From contig DLHJ01000002.1 in NCBI GenBank assembly GCA_002483145.1, positions 248,001-312,000 of the forward strand: 64,000 nt of DNA. Direction: 5' to 3'. This DNA is from Cellvibrio sp. UBA7671 (GTDB taxonomy: Bacteria > Pseudomonadota > Gammaproteobacteria > Pseudomonadales > Cellvibrionaceae). Position numbers and translations under genes: made by a program. Position 1 is the first letter of the stretch. Each line of letters starts with the position of its first letter. This document shows positions 26,806 through 35,617 of this stretch, in pieces. Under the pieces are notes generated by a model. That model saw only the letters and a list, made by a program, of their open reading frames with translations. It had not been told where the DNA came from and did not search any database.

Positions 26806-28089
26806 TTAGAAACGGAAATCCAGTCCGACAGTTAATACATTGTCGGTAGTGGCTTTGGTGCTGATTGCCGCGTCGCCCTGGGTTTCTACTTCGGCGTAGT
26901 AACTGAATAAGCGGGTTGCATCGTTTAGTGCGTAATCCAGACCGACTGCCAATGCATCAAGGTCGACGTCGCCATAGGTTTCATTACTGGGAGTTGAGGT
27001 GCTGTTGGCGTATTGGAATTTGGCTGACCATGGGCCGGCAATTTTCCACACACCATTTAATACATAACCATCTTGCTCTTGGTAGGCGGTGCCTGCAGCG
27101 CCATCCCATTCAGAGAGTGGGTTTAAACCATTTTGTGCGCCCACGGTGGTGGGCGTAGCGTTAACGAAGGTACCGAAGCCGCCAAGGGTGTCGTAGTCTT
27201 CATGGCGTTCCGCAGTTTGGTAGATAGCGCCCAATTTGATCGGGCCAAAAGTGACTTCGCCAATTGCGCGCAATGTATCGCTGTTAACCACATTGCTTTC
27301 ATAGGCAGCACCAATGAACCAGCCAGTCTTGCCGTAGCCGACAGACACAGATTGGCCGGAGGCGAAATTGTTGTCGTCCTGTTGGTTGGTTGCGCCCTGT
27401 GATACACCGGTCTCCTCGCCTTGGACTGCGGCCAGGTTAATTTCCAAACCGCCAAGCAGGATGGGCGAGGTGTATTGGATAACGTTATCGACGCGGTTTT
27501 CGCCCACCAGGTAAGTACCAATATCCGCCAGTGGCGCTTCGTTAAAACGGTCAATGTCGGTACGTTGTACTGCAGGAACATAACCATTTTTCACGATGGT
27601 GCCGTTGCGGCCAGCGAGTGAGCGCAGCGGCGTATCGTTTTTACCGGCGAGCAGCGCGCCCCATTCGCCGCGCAGGCCACCAAAAATATTGCGCTGTACC
27701 AATTCGCGGCCATTGCTGTTGGTACCGTTGTCTGCATCCACGCCGTATTCAACGCGGTAGAACACATTCACACCGGCGGCCGCATCAAAATCGCCTTGTA
27801 CGCCCAGGCGTGAGCCAATACTTTCAACGGTGAAGCTGTCCAGTTCGGTTGTGACATCGGTTGCGCCAATATGGCGATAGGTAGTAGCACCGGCAGCGGT
27901 GGGTGCGAACGCAATTTTTTCAAAATCGTATTGGCCTGCGGTCAATTGCAATTTGCCGTAAAGGGTAGGGAAACCAGCCAATGCATTGGCAGAAAGTGCC
28001 ACGCCTACGGCGGCACCCAGTGCGGTGCGGGTGAAAGAATTTTTGGTGTGTTGTGAGCCAGTAACTGACCGGGTACGTGCTAATGACAT
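26806..28089 (-). CDS. Sulfur-region porin (copy 2)
   Basis: This 427-residue porin is a paralogue of the product of 25093, with the same signal region, the same EYGVDADNGTNSNGRELVQR segment and the same end LDFRF. It carries a short insertion near the loop-3 region (RSLAGRNGTIVKNGYVPAVQ) that is absent in copy 1 and may change the constriction. The start is the ATG preceded by GGAGA. It follows oscA copy 2, so oscA-porin is a duplicated unit. Retention of both copies with a loop-3 difference suggests different solute preference; this is inference. Confidence 0.88.
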   Translation of the reverse strand: MSLARTRSVTGSQHTKNSFTRTALGAAVGVALSANALAGFPTLYGKLQLTAGQYDFEKIAFAPTAAGATTYRHIGATDVTTELDSFTVESIGSRLGVQGDFDAAAGVNVFYRVEYGVDADNGTNSNGRELVQRNIFGGLRGEWGALLAGKNDTPLRSLAGRNGTIVKNGYVPAVQRTDIDRFNEAPLADIGTYLVGENRVDNVIQYTSPILLGGLEINLAAVQGEETGVSQGATNQQDDNNFASGQSVSVGYGKTGWFIGAAYESNVVNSDTLRAIGEVTFGPIKLGAIYQTAERHEDYDTLGGFGTFVNATPTTVGAQNGLNPLSEWDGAAGTAYQEQDGYVLNGVWKIAGPWSAKFQYANSTSTPSNETYGDVDLDALAVGLDYALNDATRLFSYYAEVETQGDAAISTKATTDNVLTVGLDFRF

Positions 28090-28136
28090 GCTAATCTCCA
28101 AAAAAAGACATATCACCTCCGGTGGTCCGGTCAGTG
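28087..28136 (-). promoter_or_regulatory. Conserved porin leader with double ribosome-binding site, copy 2
   Basis: This is the same 50-base leader as at 26341-26390: CCGGACCACCGG hairpin, GGAGGTGAT, then an upstream frame. Here the frame starting at the first ATG encodes MSFFGD and stops with TAG one base before the porin ATG, overlapping the second ribosome-binding site. Confidence 0.6.
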
Positions 28137-28208
28137 TTTTATTTAGGTTATGTAAATCAATATTCAGTGTTATTAAAACAAGGCGTACTACTTTTTAACC
28201 GCAGCGAC

Positions 28209-28385
28209 TTATCTGGCGTTGACGCCTTTGTCCCAACGTTTTTTTTCTCTGCTTTCCAATTGCACTATATGGCCGTTGTGAATCTGGATCTCCACTGAGC
28301 CGTAACGGATATGCGCTAGCTGGCGTTTGATTTCAGCCAGCACTTCGTCGGTGGTGCTTTCTATCTCTGGACGATGGGTTCCCAT
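28209..28385 (-). CDS. oscA: OscA/YezD-type small protein (copy 2)
   Basis: This 58-residue YezD/DUF2292 protein has the core IRYGSVEIQIHNGHIVQLES and a basic tail REKKRWDK, very similar to copy 1 in its second half and diverged in the first 15 residues. I start at the ATG at 28385, which has GTGAGG upstream; a GTG four codons earlier is inside that site. It is followed by porin copy 2 after 119 bases and is preceded by its own promoter. sbp copy 2, upstream, is cut off from it by a strong terminator. Confidence 0.87.
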   Translation of the reverse strand: MGTHRPEIESTTDEVLAEIKRQLAHIRYGSVEIQIHNGHIVQLESREKKRWDKGVNAR

Positions 28386-28458
28386 AACTAACCTCACAGG
28401 AATTAATCAATGCGTTATTCAGGTGGGGGTACAGGTACTTTTTCCTGAAGTCGGCGCA

Positions 28459-28526
28459 ATCATAGGGTTGATGTTTTAAAACGAAAAATACTGATTTTTT
28501 ATTAGCTTATAACGAAGTTTATAAGC
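28459..28526 (-). promoter_or_regulatory. Putative sulfur-responsive promoter of oscA copy 2
   Basis: GTTATAAGC (28505-28513, minus strand) and TATGAT (28459-28464) stand 40 bases apart, as at oscA copy 1. Here the element is part of a perfect palindrome, GCTTATAA-6-TTATAAGC (28505-28526), the shape expected of a LysR-type binding site. About 35 bases around the element are nearly identical to copy 1. Confidence 0.65.
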
Positions 28527-28595
28527 CTTATGCGGAAAGTTTATTTGCCAACACTTATCTGCTTGGAATTCAGCAAATTCATTTTTTTCTGCTCA

Positions 28596-28630
28596 AAAAA
28601 CAACACTCGCGCGCGGCGAGTGTTGTTTTT
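28596..28630 (-). terminator. Intrinsic terminator of sbp copy 2
   Basis: A perfect 15-bp stem (AAAAACAACACTCGC with its complement) has a 5-base loop and is flanked by T-runs on the minus strand. It lies 26 bases after the sbp stop and isolates sbp copy 2 from the oscA-porin run. Confidence 0.92.
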
Positions 28631-28656
28631 GGTTGCTTTTTATACCGGTTTAATCA

Positions 28657-29655
28657 TCAGGGTTTTGCATAAATTTTGTCGAAAATGCCGCCGTCGCCAA
28701 AGTGTTCGGGTTGCGCCTTGCTCCAGCCGCCAAAGTCACTGATGGTTGCAAATTCAATGGTAGGGAAGTTTTTCGCAAATTCCTTGGCAACTTGTGGATC
28801 GCGTGGGCGGTAGAAATTTTTCGCGGCGATTGTTTGGCCCTCTTTGGTGTAGAGATAATTCAAGTACGCTTCTGCAACACCTGTGGTGCCTTTAGCGGTT
28901 GCGTTTTTAGTCACTACTGCAACGGGTGGTTCAGCGAGGATTGAATAAGAAGGATAAACAATTTCGATATCGTCAGTCCCTGCTTCCTGTATCGCCAGGT
29001 GCGCTTCATTTTCCCAGGCTAGCAGTACATCACCAATTCCGCGCTGTACGAAGGTGGTGGTTGAGCCACGCGCACCTGAATCGAGAACGGGAACATTTTT
29101 GTACTGCTTTTTCACAAACTCTTGTGCGGCGGTATCAGTGCCTTCGTGTTTTTTGGCGTAGGACCAAGCAGCCAAATAATTCCAGCGCGCACCTCCTGAG
29201 GTTTTAGGGTTGGGAGTAATCACTTCCACACCGCTCTTGACCAAATCGTTCCAATCCTTAATCGATTTTGGATTTCCCTTGCGCACCAAAAACACGATAG
29301 TCGATGTATAGGGTGCACTGTTGTTCGGAAGAAGTGATGCCCAGTTGTCTGCGAGCAATTGGCCTTTGGCGAGCGGATCTATATCGCCAGCGAGAGCCAG
29401 TGTCACTACATCAGCTTTTAATCCATCCAATACCGCGCGCGCCTGGCTGCCAGAACCGCCGTGAGATTGTTCCACTTTGACATCGTCCCCGGTTTTGGCT
29501 TTCCAGTGTTTGGCAAAGGAGGTATTGAATTCGCGATAGAGCTCGCGGGTCGGGTCATAGGACACATTTAACAGGGTAACGTCTTTTGCCCAGCTGGCAG
29601 AAGTGAGCAAGACGGTTGCTGCGAACAGCGCAGCGCGTTTTCTTATCAATTTCAT
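28657..29655 (-). CDS. sbp: Sulfate-binding periplasmic protein (copy 2)
   Basis: This 332-residue sulfate/thiosulfate-binding protein has a signal peptide ending near residue 23 (SWA). It shares all family motifs with copy 1 ([58 protein letters not shown]). AAAGGA precedes the ATG. It is transcribed alone, with a terminator behind it, so it can be expressed apart from the transporter. The long 605-base region upstream points to dedicated regulation. Confidence 0.95.
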   Translation of the reverse strand: MKLIRKRAALFAATVLLTSASWAKDVTLLNVSYDPTRELYREFNTSFAKHWKAKTGDDVKVEQSHGGSGSQARAVLDGLKADVVTLALAGDIDPLAKGQLLADNWASLLPNNSAPYTSTIVFLVRKGNPKSIKDWNDLVKSGVEVITPNPKTSGGARWNYLAAWSYAKKHEGTDTAAQEFVKKQYKNVPVLDSGARGSTTTFVQRGIGDVLLAWENEAHLAIQEAGTDDIEIVYPSYSILAEPPVAVVTKNATAKGTTGVAEAYLNYLYTKEGQTIAAKNFYRPRDPQVAKEFAKNFPTIEFATISDFGGWSKAQPEHFGDGGIFDKIYAKP

Positions 29656-30260
29656 AGTGTTTCCTTTGGAGTGGTAGATCTACAGATTAATGTCCGGTGT
29701 TTTTTTAGTGTCAGGTACATCCATGTGTTTCACGTGTTCTGTGAAAAATCCTGTGTAACACCGCTAAAGCCAGATCTATGCCAGAGTTTTTTTGAAAAAT
29801 AATCTGCTTGTTTCAAAACACTTTGTTTTAAGCGACGAACAAATTGGTATAAGTAAAAGCGGCAGCGTGCCCCGTAATTTTTCTCGAAAATAATGGATTA
29901 TTTTTTTACAAATTAATCCATTAATAATTATTTTGTTTTTTCATTTTTTGAACAAATGATTATTGTTAGTGTTCAAAAATGAGCTTTTTGGTGGATGTTC
30001 TTTGTTGCATTAAAAGCAATTCAGGTTCTCGGATTGTTTAAATATAAGCAAATTTCAGTCGGCGTTTTTTATCGAGAATGCCCATATCTTTCGTAAGGTT
30101 ATGTGCACTTCTTAGTTAAAGAAAGGTAAAGTGATCCGCAACTGAGAAACTTTAGCGTTATGTTATGAGTCACATACCGGTTCATTAATCCCATCAGCAG
30201 TAGCGGGGTAGCTAGTCGCTGCTGTTACTTTATTAACTCTTGCTTTTATTGCGGTGATGA
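29656..30260. other. 605-base divergent regulatory region
   Basis: No gene is present between sbp copy 2 (minus) and the DsbD-like gene (plus). It contains a perfect inverted repeat TTTTTGAAC (29945-29953) and GTTCAAAAA (29971-29979) with a 17-base spacer, very AT-rich surroundings at 29800-30060, and a stem-forming segment CAGCAG..CTGCTG near 30196-30223 just before the DsbD-like gene. On the minus strand, ACTTATACCAATTT near 29845 resembles the sequence in front of the SfnR-like gene in inverted orientation. I could not find a sigma-54 (-24/-12) promoter. Confidence 0.45.
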
Positions 30261-32462
30261 ATGATCAATCTGTTACAGAGAGGGAAGCGATATTTAACCG
30301 CCAATGTGCTTTGTGTAAGAGCGCTCTGGTTGAGTGCGCTGGTAACTTTTTTATTTTCCCCAAATGCATTGTCGATTTCTGATCGCGCAGCAACACCCCA
30401 AGTGGAAGCTCAGCTCATCGCATCAGTGGCTGGTGTGCAGCCCGGTATGGAAATTTATCTGGGTGTTAACCAAAAAATTATTCCCCATTGGCATACCTAT
30501 TGGACCAATCCTGGTGATTCAGGTAATGCCACCACTATTGAATGGACGTTGCCAGAAGGCGCGACAGCGAGCGATATTATCTGGCCCGCACCCAGCCGTT
30601 TTTCGATGGGCCCCATTACCAATTACGCCTATGAAAATGATGTCACCCTGCTGACCAAAATAAAAATTCCCGCCGATGCACAACCCAGTGAACAATTTAC
30701 CGCGCAGGCATTGGTTGATTGGTTGGTGTGTGAAGAAGAATGCATTCCGCAGACGGTTGAGTTGGCGTTAAGTTTACCGATTGTTGCAGTCGGCGAATCA
30801 GCTGGTGTTGGCGATCCGCGTATCGATGATGCCTTGGCGCGCTTGCCGGTCGCCAGCCCTTGGGAAATCCGCGCAACACAAACTGAAATCGATCCTGCAA
30901 CTGCCCAAGGTGAATTAACTCTGCATATTCCTTTGTCGGAGGCGCAACTCGCGCAGGTAAAGGACATCTGGTTTTATCCCTATGACTGGGGGCGTATCCA
31001 ACAAAGCAGTGAGCAGTTGCGCAAACCGGTTGATGGCGGAATTGAGTTGCGTATTAAAACCGGTGAAGCACCGCTGAAGATTGGTGATGCAGTAACCGGC
31101 GTTTTAGTGATTACCGAGCAGTCAGGTGAGGTTACAACACAAAAAATCACGCGCGGATTTGAAGTGGATAGTGTGTTGCAACTTGCAAGCAACAACACGT
31201 CCGATACTGCTCTTGGTTTTTTCACGGCGCTATTTCTCGCGCTGATCGGCGGCATTATTTTAAATCTTATGCCCTGCGTGTTTCCGGTGTTATCGATTAA
31301 AGCCTTATCACTGGTAAGCCACAGCAACCAAGGTGCAGCGCAAATTCGCGCCCACGGCGTTGTCTATACCCTGGGTGTGTTGGCGAGCTTTGCGTTGCTG
31401 GCGCTGCTGCTGATTGTACTGAAAGCCGGTGGTGCACAAATTGGTTGGGGTTTCCAATTTCAATCGCCGCTATTTGTTTTAGCCGTTGCCTATTTAATGT
31501 TTGCGGTGGGGTTGAGTTTATCCGGCGTATTTTATGTTGGTGGTTCAGTGGCGGGTGTTGGCTCGTCGCTTACCGAAAAGCCCGGTTATAGCGGCAGTTT
31601 TTTTACCGGCGTGCTTGCCACTATTGTTGCAACACCTTGTACGGCACCTTTTATGGCGGCGGCACTAGGTTATGCACTTGCGCAGCCTGCAGCAAAATTG
31701 TTGGCAATTTTTTTAAGCCTCGGTTTGGGTTTGGCGCTGCCGTATTTATTGCTCACCTGTTGGCCTCGCTTACAGCGCTGGTTGCCGCGCCCCGGTATGT
31801 GGATGGAGCGTGCCAAACAAGTATTGGCTTTTCCAATGTATGCCGCTGCTATTTGGTTGGTGTGGGTATTGGTACAGCAGGCAGGAGTTAATTCAATTGT
31901 GATTGCATTGGGCGGCATGTTGTTGATCGCTTTTGCAGCCTGGTTGTATAACACCACCTTGTTATCCAGCACGCGCGCGCGCAATGCAGGAACTGTGTTT
32001 GCATTGGCATTGCTCTTGCTCACTTTGGGAATAAGTTATGCGGGTATCAATTCCAGCACTGCCAGTGTTGTAAATGCAACAAAAAAGGGCTCGGAAAAAT
32101 CAGCAGAGCAAAATTGGGAACCCTATAGCGAAGCGCGCTTGAATGAATTATTGCGCGAGGGAAAACCAGTGTTCCTGAATTTCACTGCATCCTGGTGCAT
32201 TAGTTGTTTGGTGAATGAACGTGTCGCGCTGAGTGATGCCAGAGTAAAGGAAACCTTCATGCAAGAAGGCATTACCTATTTAAAAGGCGATTGGACCAAT
32301 CGCGATCTGGCAATTACCCAATTCCTGCAAAAATTTAATCGCAGTGGTGTACCGCTCTATGTGTTCTATCCAGCAGGGAAGTCAGACCAACCGGCAGAGC
32401 TGCCGCAAATTCTTACGCCGGACATGGTTATTTCGGCGGTGACTGATTCATCATCTCATTAA
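30261..32462 (+). CDS. DsbD/ScsB-like thiol:disulfide reductase
   Basis: This 733-residue membrane protein of the DsbD/ScsB family carries reducing power from cytoplasmic thioredoxin to periplasmic partners. The N-terminal periplasmic domain (about 45-310) has the cysteine pair CEEEC. The middle domain has about eight membrane segments with the two redox cysteines in LMPCVFPV and ATPCTAPF. The C-terminal thioredoxin-like domain has WCISC with Cys646 and Cys649. The size and N-terminal domain fit the ScsB branch better than classical DsbD. A redoxin with a signal peptide follows after 84 bases and is its likely client. Confidence 0.85.
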   Translation: MINLLQRGKRYLTANVLCVRALWLSALVTFLFSPNALSISDRAATPQVEAQLIASVAGVQPGMEIYLGVNQKIIPHWHTYWTNPGDSGNATTIEWTLPEGATASDIIWPAPSRFSMGPITNYAYENDVTLLTKIKIPADAQPSEQFTAQALVDWLVCEEECIPQTVELALSLPIVAVGESAGVGDPRIDDALARLPVASPWEIRATQTEIDPATAQGELTLHIPLSEAQLAQVKDIWFYPYDWGRIQQSSEQLRKPVDGGIELRIKTGEAPLKIGDAVTGVLVITEQSGEVTTQKITRGFEVDSVLQLASNNTSDTALGFFTALFLALIGGIILNLMPCVFPVLSIKALSLVSHSNQGAAQIRAHGVVYTLGVLASFALLALLLIVLKAGGAQIGWGFQFQSPLFVLAVAYLMFAVGLSLSGVFYVGGSVAGVGSSLTEKPGYSGSFFTGVLATIVATPCTAPFMAAALGYALAQPAAKLLAIFLSLGLGLALPYLLLTCWPRLQRWLPRPGMWMERAKQVLAFPMYAAAIWLVWVLVQQAGVNSIVIALGGMLLIAFAAWLYNTTLLSSTRARNAGTVFALALLLLTLGISYAGINSSTASVVNATKKGSEKSAEQNWEPYSEARLNELLREGKPVFLNFTASWCISCLVNERVALSDARVKETFMQEGITYLKGDWTNRDLAITQFLQKFNRSGVPLYVFYPAGKSDQPAELPQILTPDMVISAVTDSSSH

Positions 32463-32546
32463 CTTGCTAAAGGAGTAATTGCCATAAAAAACACAGTCCG
32501 TTGTCAATTTAATCTCTAACCTTAATAACTTTGATAGGAGTCTTTT

Positions 32547-33161
32547 ATGTCATTCTTAAAAATCGCCGCCGCAAGTCTTGCACTTGCCTTTGTTAGTTCG
32601 CATGTAATGGCTGAACCGATTATCGATAAAGCCGCGCCCACTTTTTCTGGTAAAGCGGCTGATGGTTCAACCATTAATCTCGCCGATTTAAAAGGCAAAA
32701 CGGTTGTGCTGGAGTGGACCAACCACGATTGCCCTTATGTTGTTAAACATTATGATAAAAGCAGTAACATCCCGAGCCTGCAGAAAGATGCAACTGGTAA
32801 GGATGTTGTTTGGTTGCAAGTGATTTCTTCTGCACCCGGCAAGCAGGGTAATGTTGATGGTGCAACTGCAATTAGCTTGAATGAAAAGCGCGGCGCAGCA
32901 CCGACCAATACTATTTTGGATGCAGACGGTACTATCGGAAAGCTGTACAACGCCAAAACTACACCTCATATGTTTGTTATCAATCCCGAGGGGGTGTTGG
33001 TATATAAAGGTGGCATCGACAGTATTAAAACCGCCGATCCTGCCGATATTTCAAAGGCAACTCCCTACGTGAAAGAAGCGCTGGAAGCTCTGGCCGCCGG
33101 TAAGAAAATCCCTAACCCAAGCACTGCGCCATACGGTTGCTCTATTAAATATGCGGGTTAA
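32547..33161 (+). CDS. Secreted thioredoxin-fold (AhpC/TSA-like) protein
   Basis: This 204-residue periplasmic redoxin-type protein has a signal peptide cleaved after VMA (residue 22). The AhpC/TSA-like core has a single Cys at the active site, NHDCPYVVKHY (Cys62), in place of a CxxC; the second cysteine is near the C-terminus in PYGCSIKYAG (Cys198). TTPHMFVINPEG holds the cis-Pro. The two cysteines may form a disulfide resolved by the DsbD/ScsB-like protein encoded just upstream. ATAGGAG precedes the start, and a terminator follows. The exact substrate, peroxide or oxidised protein, is not known. Confidence 0.8.
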   Translation: MSFLKIAAASLALAFVSSHVMAEPIIDKAAPTFSGKAADGSTINLADLKGKTVVLEWTNHDCPYVVKHYDKSSNIPSLQKDATGKDVVWLQVISSAPGKQGNVDGATAISLNEKRGAAPTNTILDADGTIGKLYNAKTTPHMFVINPEGVLVYKGGIDSIKTADPADISKATPYVKEALEALAAGKKIPNPSTAPYGCSIKYAG

Positions 33162-33187
33162 GTAAAGCCGCTTTTGCTAGCTACTAG

Positions 33188-33214
33188 AAACGGGTCGCAT
33201 GCGGCCCGTTTTTT
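33188..33214 (+). terminator. Intrinsic terminator of the redoxin gene
   Basis: An 11-bp stem AAACGGGTCGC/GCGGCCCGTTT with one G-T wobble and a 2-base gap is followed by TTTTATTT. Confidence 0.8.
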
Positions 33215-33431
33215 ATTTCCCTGATGTAAAAAGCAATACCGGGCATAACATTAAATCAACCATCTCTGCTTATTTAACAACAAGAAAAAATGCTTCTGTT
33301 TCTTTTCAATCAGTCTTGCTACATGTCTCGTCCTCTCGCAATTTTAGCCTTGGCGCTAATAACAATAAAAATTTCCCACTAATCAATAACTTATTTTTTA
33401 TCAGTACTAATTTCCTCTGTGTCTAAAATCT

Positions 33432-33615
33432 GGCGCGACTTTTGCGAAGTGCCTATGCCGATTAATGACCGGCAAGGCGAACACTAACACGCCTTTGCCC
33501 GTAAAGCCGGTTGCACTTGTGGTTCGATTACGTTTTACGGGCACAAGGATGCGTGACGACGCCGAACGCTAATCTTGACCGGCAAAGGCTCACAACACCT
33601 GCGCCGGTCTTTTTT
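33432..33615 (+). ncRNA. Structured leader RNA with terminator; candidate riboswitch or attenuator
   Basis: This 184-base segment lies 50 bases before the SMP-30 gene. It can fold into four hairpins: 33432-33453; 33471-33499 (GGCAAGGCG with CGCCTTTGCC); 33497-33542 (GCCCGTAAA with TTTACGGGC); and a terminator 33577-33609 (GACCGGC with GCCGGTC) followed by TTTTTT. The second and third share 33497-33499, so both cannot form fully. TGACCGGCAAGG also occurs earlier, at 33466-33477, as a near-copy of the terminator's left arm, so an alternative pairing is possible. This is the layout of a transcriptional attenuator or riboswitch. It matches no class I can recall. An independent small RNA is the alternative. 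Confidence 0.6.
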
Positions 33616-33665
33616 CGGTTTTTAGATTACTGGCAATTCAACTGATCTCTTGAGGAAATATATTA

Positions 33666-34664
33666 ATGAAACACTCTGTGGCATTTTTGCCAGCAACCCT
33701 GGCTAAAGTTATTAATGGAATTGCCGTAGCTGCCATTTCAGGTTCCGCACTATTTTCATTAAGCGCTTCTGCTGCCGATGCGACGGCTCCGACGATTCCC
33801 GGCGTTACTGCGGCGGGTACAAAAGTAGAGTTCATCCGCGAAGGTTTTGAGGGCACTGAAGGTCCTATCGCCGCGCCGGATGGCAGTTTTTTGTTTACTG
33901 AAACGCGCGCTAATCGCATTACTAAAATCGCAACCGATAACAGTATTTCCACCTTTTTGGAAAATTCAAATGGCTCCAATGGCCTGGCTTTTAATGACAA
34001 AGGCGAGCTGATCACAGTGCAGGTTAACAATAACCAAGTGGGTATTATCTATCCCAAGGGCAAAGAAAAAGTATTTGTTAAGGATTACGAAGGTCAGCCA
34101 TTCCAACGTACTAACGATTTGGTGTTGGCGAAAAATGGCGGTATCTATTTTACCGACAGTGGCCCAAGTGCTGATGTAAAAGCAGCGCCGCGTACCGGGG
34201 TTTATTACATTAGCCCTGAAGGCAAAACCAAGCGGGTAGTGGATATTAATAAAATTGCCCGTCCTAACGGTATTCAATTAAGTCGTGATGAAAAAACCTT
34301 ATATGTTGCTAACACTAACGGTGAGTATGTTTTGTCTTATCCGATTAAGTCTGATGGCACCTTAGGCGAAGGTAAAAACTTTGCAAAAATTCCTGGTGGA
34401 TTGCAAAAAAATGAGCAGGGTGTGTCATCCAGTGGACAAGATGGTTTAGCAATTGATGCCGAAGGGCGTTTGTATGTGACTTCAAACGCGGGGGTTGACG
34501 TGTTTGATGAGCAGGGCAAATTCCTCGGCGGCATTCCTGTGCCACATAAGCCACAAAACGTCGCCTTTGCCGGTAAAGATAAGAAAACCCTCTACATTGT
34601 TGGCCGCGGTGCAGCGTATAAAGTAGCGGTACTCACACCGGGTTTTGCCGGTCGCGTTAAATAA
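33666..34664 (+). CDS. Secreted SMP-30/gluconolactonase-like protein
   Basis: This 332-residue exported six-bladed beta-propeller of the SMP-30/gluconolactonase/LRE family hydrolyses sugar lactones or related esters with a bound metal. The signal region ends near residue 37 (SAA). Family marks are EGTEGPIAAPDGSFLFTE (metal-ligand Glu), SNGLAFNDKGEL, RTNDLVLAKNGGIYFTDSG and RPNGIQLSRDEKTLYVA. GAGGAA precedes the ATG. The structured leader RNA just upstream is likely to control it. A Tat-type dienelactone hydrolase gene follows, giving a two-gene lactone/ester pathway. Confidence 0.88.
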   Translation: MKHSVAFLPATLAKVINGIAVAAISGSALFSLSASAADATAPTIPGVTAAGTKVEFIREGFEGTEGPIAAPDGSFLFTETRANRITKIATDNSISTFLENSNGSNGLAFNDKGELITVQVNNNQVGIIYPKGKEKVFVKDYEGQPFQRTNDLVLAKNGGIYFTDSGPSADVKAAPRTGVYYISPEGKTKRVVDINKIARPNGIQLSRDEKTLYVANTNGEYVLSYPIKSDGTLGEGKNFAKIPGGLQKNEQGVSSSGQDGLAIDAEGRLYVTSNAGVDVFDEQGKFLGGIPVPHKPQNVAFAGKDKKTLYIVGRGAAYKVAVLTPGFAGRVK

Positions 34665-34723
34665 CTTACCACTAGTTCATGGGCTGGCAGCCGCCAGCCT
34701 CCACCCGTTTCAGGGAGCAATTC

Positions 34724-35617
34724 ATGACACGCAAAACAGCTGATGATTTTCATCCGGAAGTATTAAAACTGTTTGACCAATATGTACATGGTCAGGCATC
34801 GCGCCGCGATTTTTTAACCGGCGCAGCAAAGTATGCCGCACTAGCGGGTGTAACCGCGACGGGATTGCTGACTGCACTCAGCCCGCAATTCGCGGAAGCC
34901 CAGCAAGTAAAGCCTGATGATGCGCGTATTAAAGCAACTTATGTAGAGATTGATTCGCCCAACGGCAATGGCAAAATTCGCGGTTATTTAGTGAGCCCTG
35001 CAAACGCCAAAGGCAAACTACCAACGGTGTTGGTAGTGCATGAAAATCGTGGATTGAATCCGCATATCGAAGATATTACCCGTCGCCTGGCGCTGGATAA
35101 TTTTATCGCCTTTGCACCTGATGCGCTGTTTACTCTGGGTGGTTACCCTGGCGATGAAGACAAAGCGCGCGAGTTGTTCCAAAAACTCGACCAAACCAAA
35201 ACCCAGGAAGACTTTGTGACGGCGGCAGAATATCTGCAGAAATTACCCGGGGGCAATGGCAAGGTGGGTGTAGTCGGCTTTTGTTACGGTGGTGGCATTT
35301 CCAATTTTCTAGCGACTCGCTTGCCTGATCTCGGAGCGGCCGTTCCGTTTTACGGCCGTCATGCAGAAACAGCGGCAGTGGCCAAGATAAAGGCGCCGTT
35401 GTTAATACATTTTGCCAGTGAGGATGAGCGCATCAACGCTGGTTGGTCGGAATATGAAATTGCTCTGAAATCGGCAGGCAAAAAGTTTGAAGCCTATATT
35501 TATCCGAATACCCAGCACGGTTTCAATAACGATACGACGCCACGCTTTGATGAAAAAGCCGCCGCATTGGCGTGGAAGCGTACGGTCGATTTCTTTAATA
35601 AACACTTGCGTGGATAA
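34724..35617 (+). CDS. Tat-exported dienelactone hydrolase family protein
   Basis: This 297-residue alpha/beta hydrolase belongs to the dienelactone hydrolase family. A twin-arginine signal is clear, SRRDFLTGAAKYAALAG (residues 26-42), with cleavage near AEA. The catalytic triad is Cys187 in GFCYGGG, Asp in FASEDERIN and His in NTQHGFNN; HENRGL supplies the family Glu. I start at the ATG with GGGAG upstream; an in-frame ATG 15 codons earlier has no site. It follows the SMP-30 gene after 59 bases and is likely co-transcribed. The natural substrate may be a plant-derived ester or lactone. Confidence 0.9.
   Translation: MTRKTADDFHPEVLKLFDQYVHGQASRRDFLTGAAKYAALAGVTATGLLTALSPQFAEAQQVKPDDARIKATYVEIDSPNGNGKIRGYLVSPANAKGKLPTVLVVHENRGLNPHIEDITRRLALDNFIAFAPDALFTLGGYPGDEDKARELFQKLDQTKTQEDFVTAAEYLQKLPGGNGKVGVVGFCYGGGISNFLATRLPDLGAAVPFYGRHAETAAVAKIKAPLLIHFASEDERINAGWSEYEIALKSAGKKFEAYIYPNTQHGFNNDTTPRFDEKAAALAWKRTVDFFNKHLRG

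Noticed and set aside
29656-30260. Sigma-54 (-24/-12) promoter for sbp copy 2
   Set aside because: I looked for TGGCAC-N5-TTGC on the minus strand and found only poor matches with wrong spacing.
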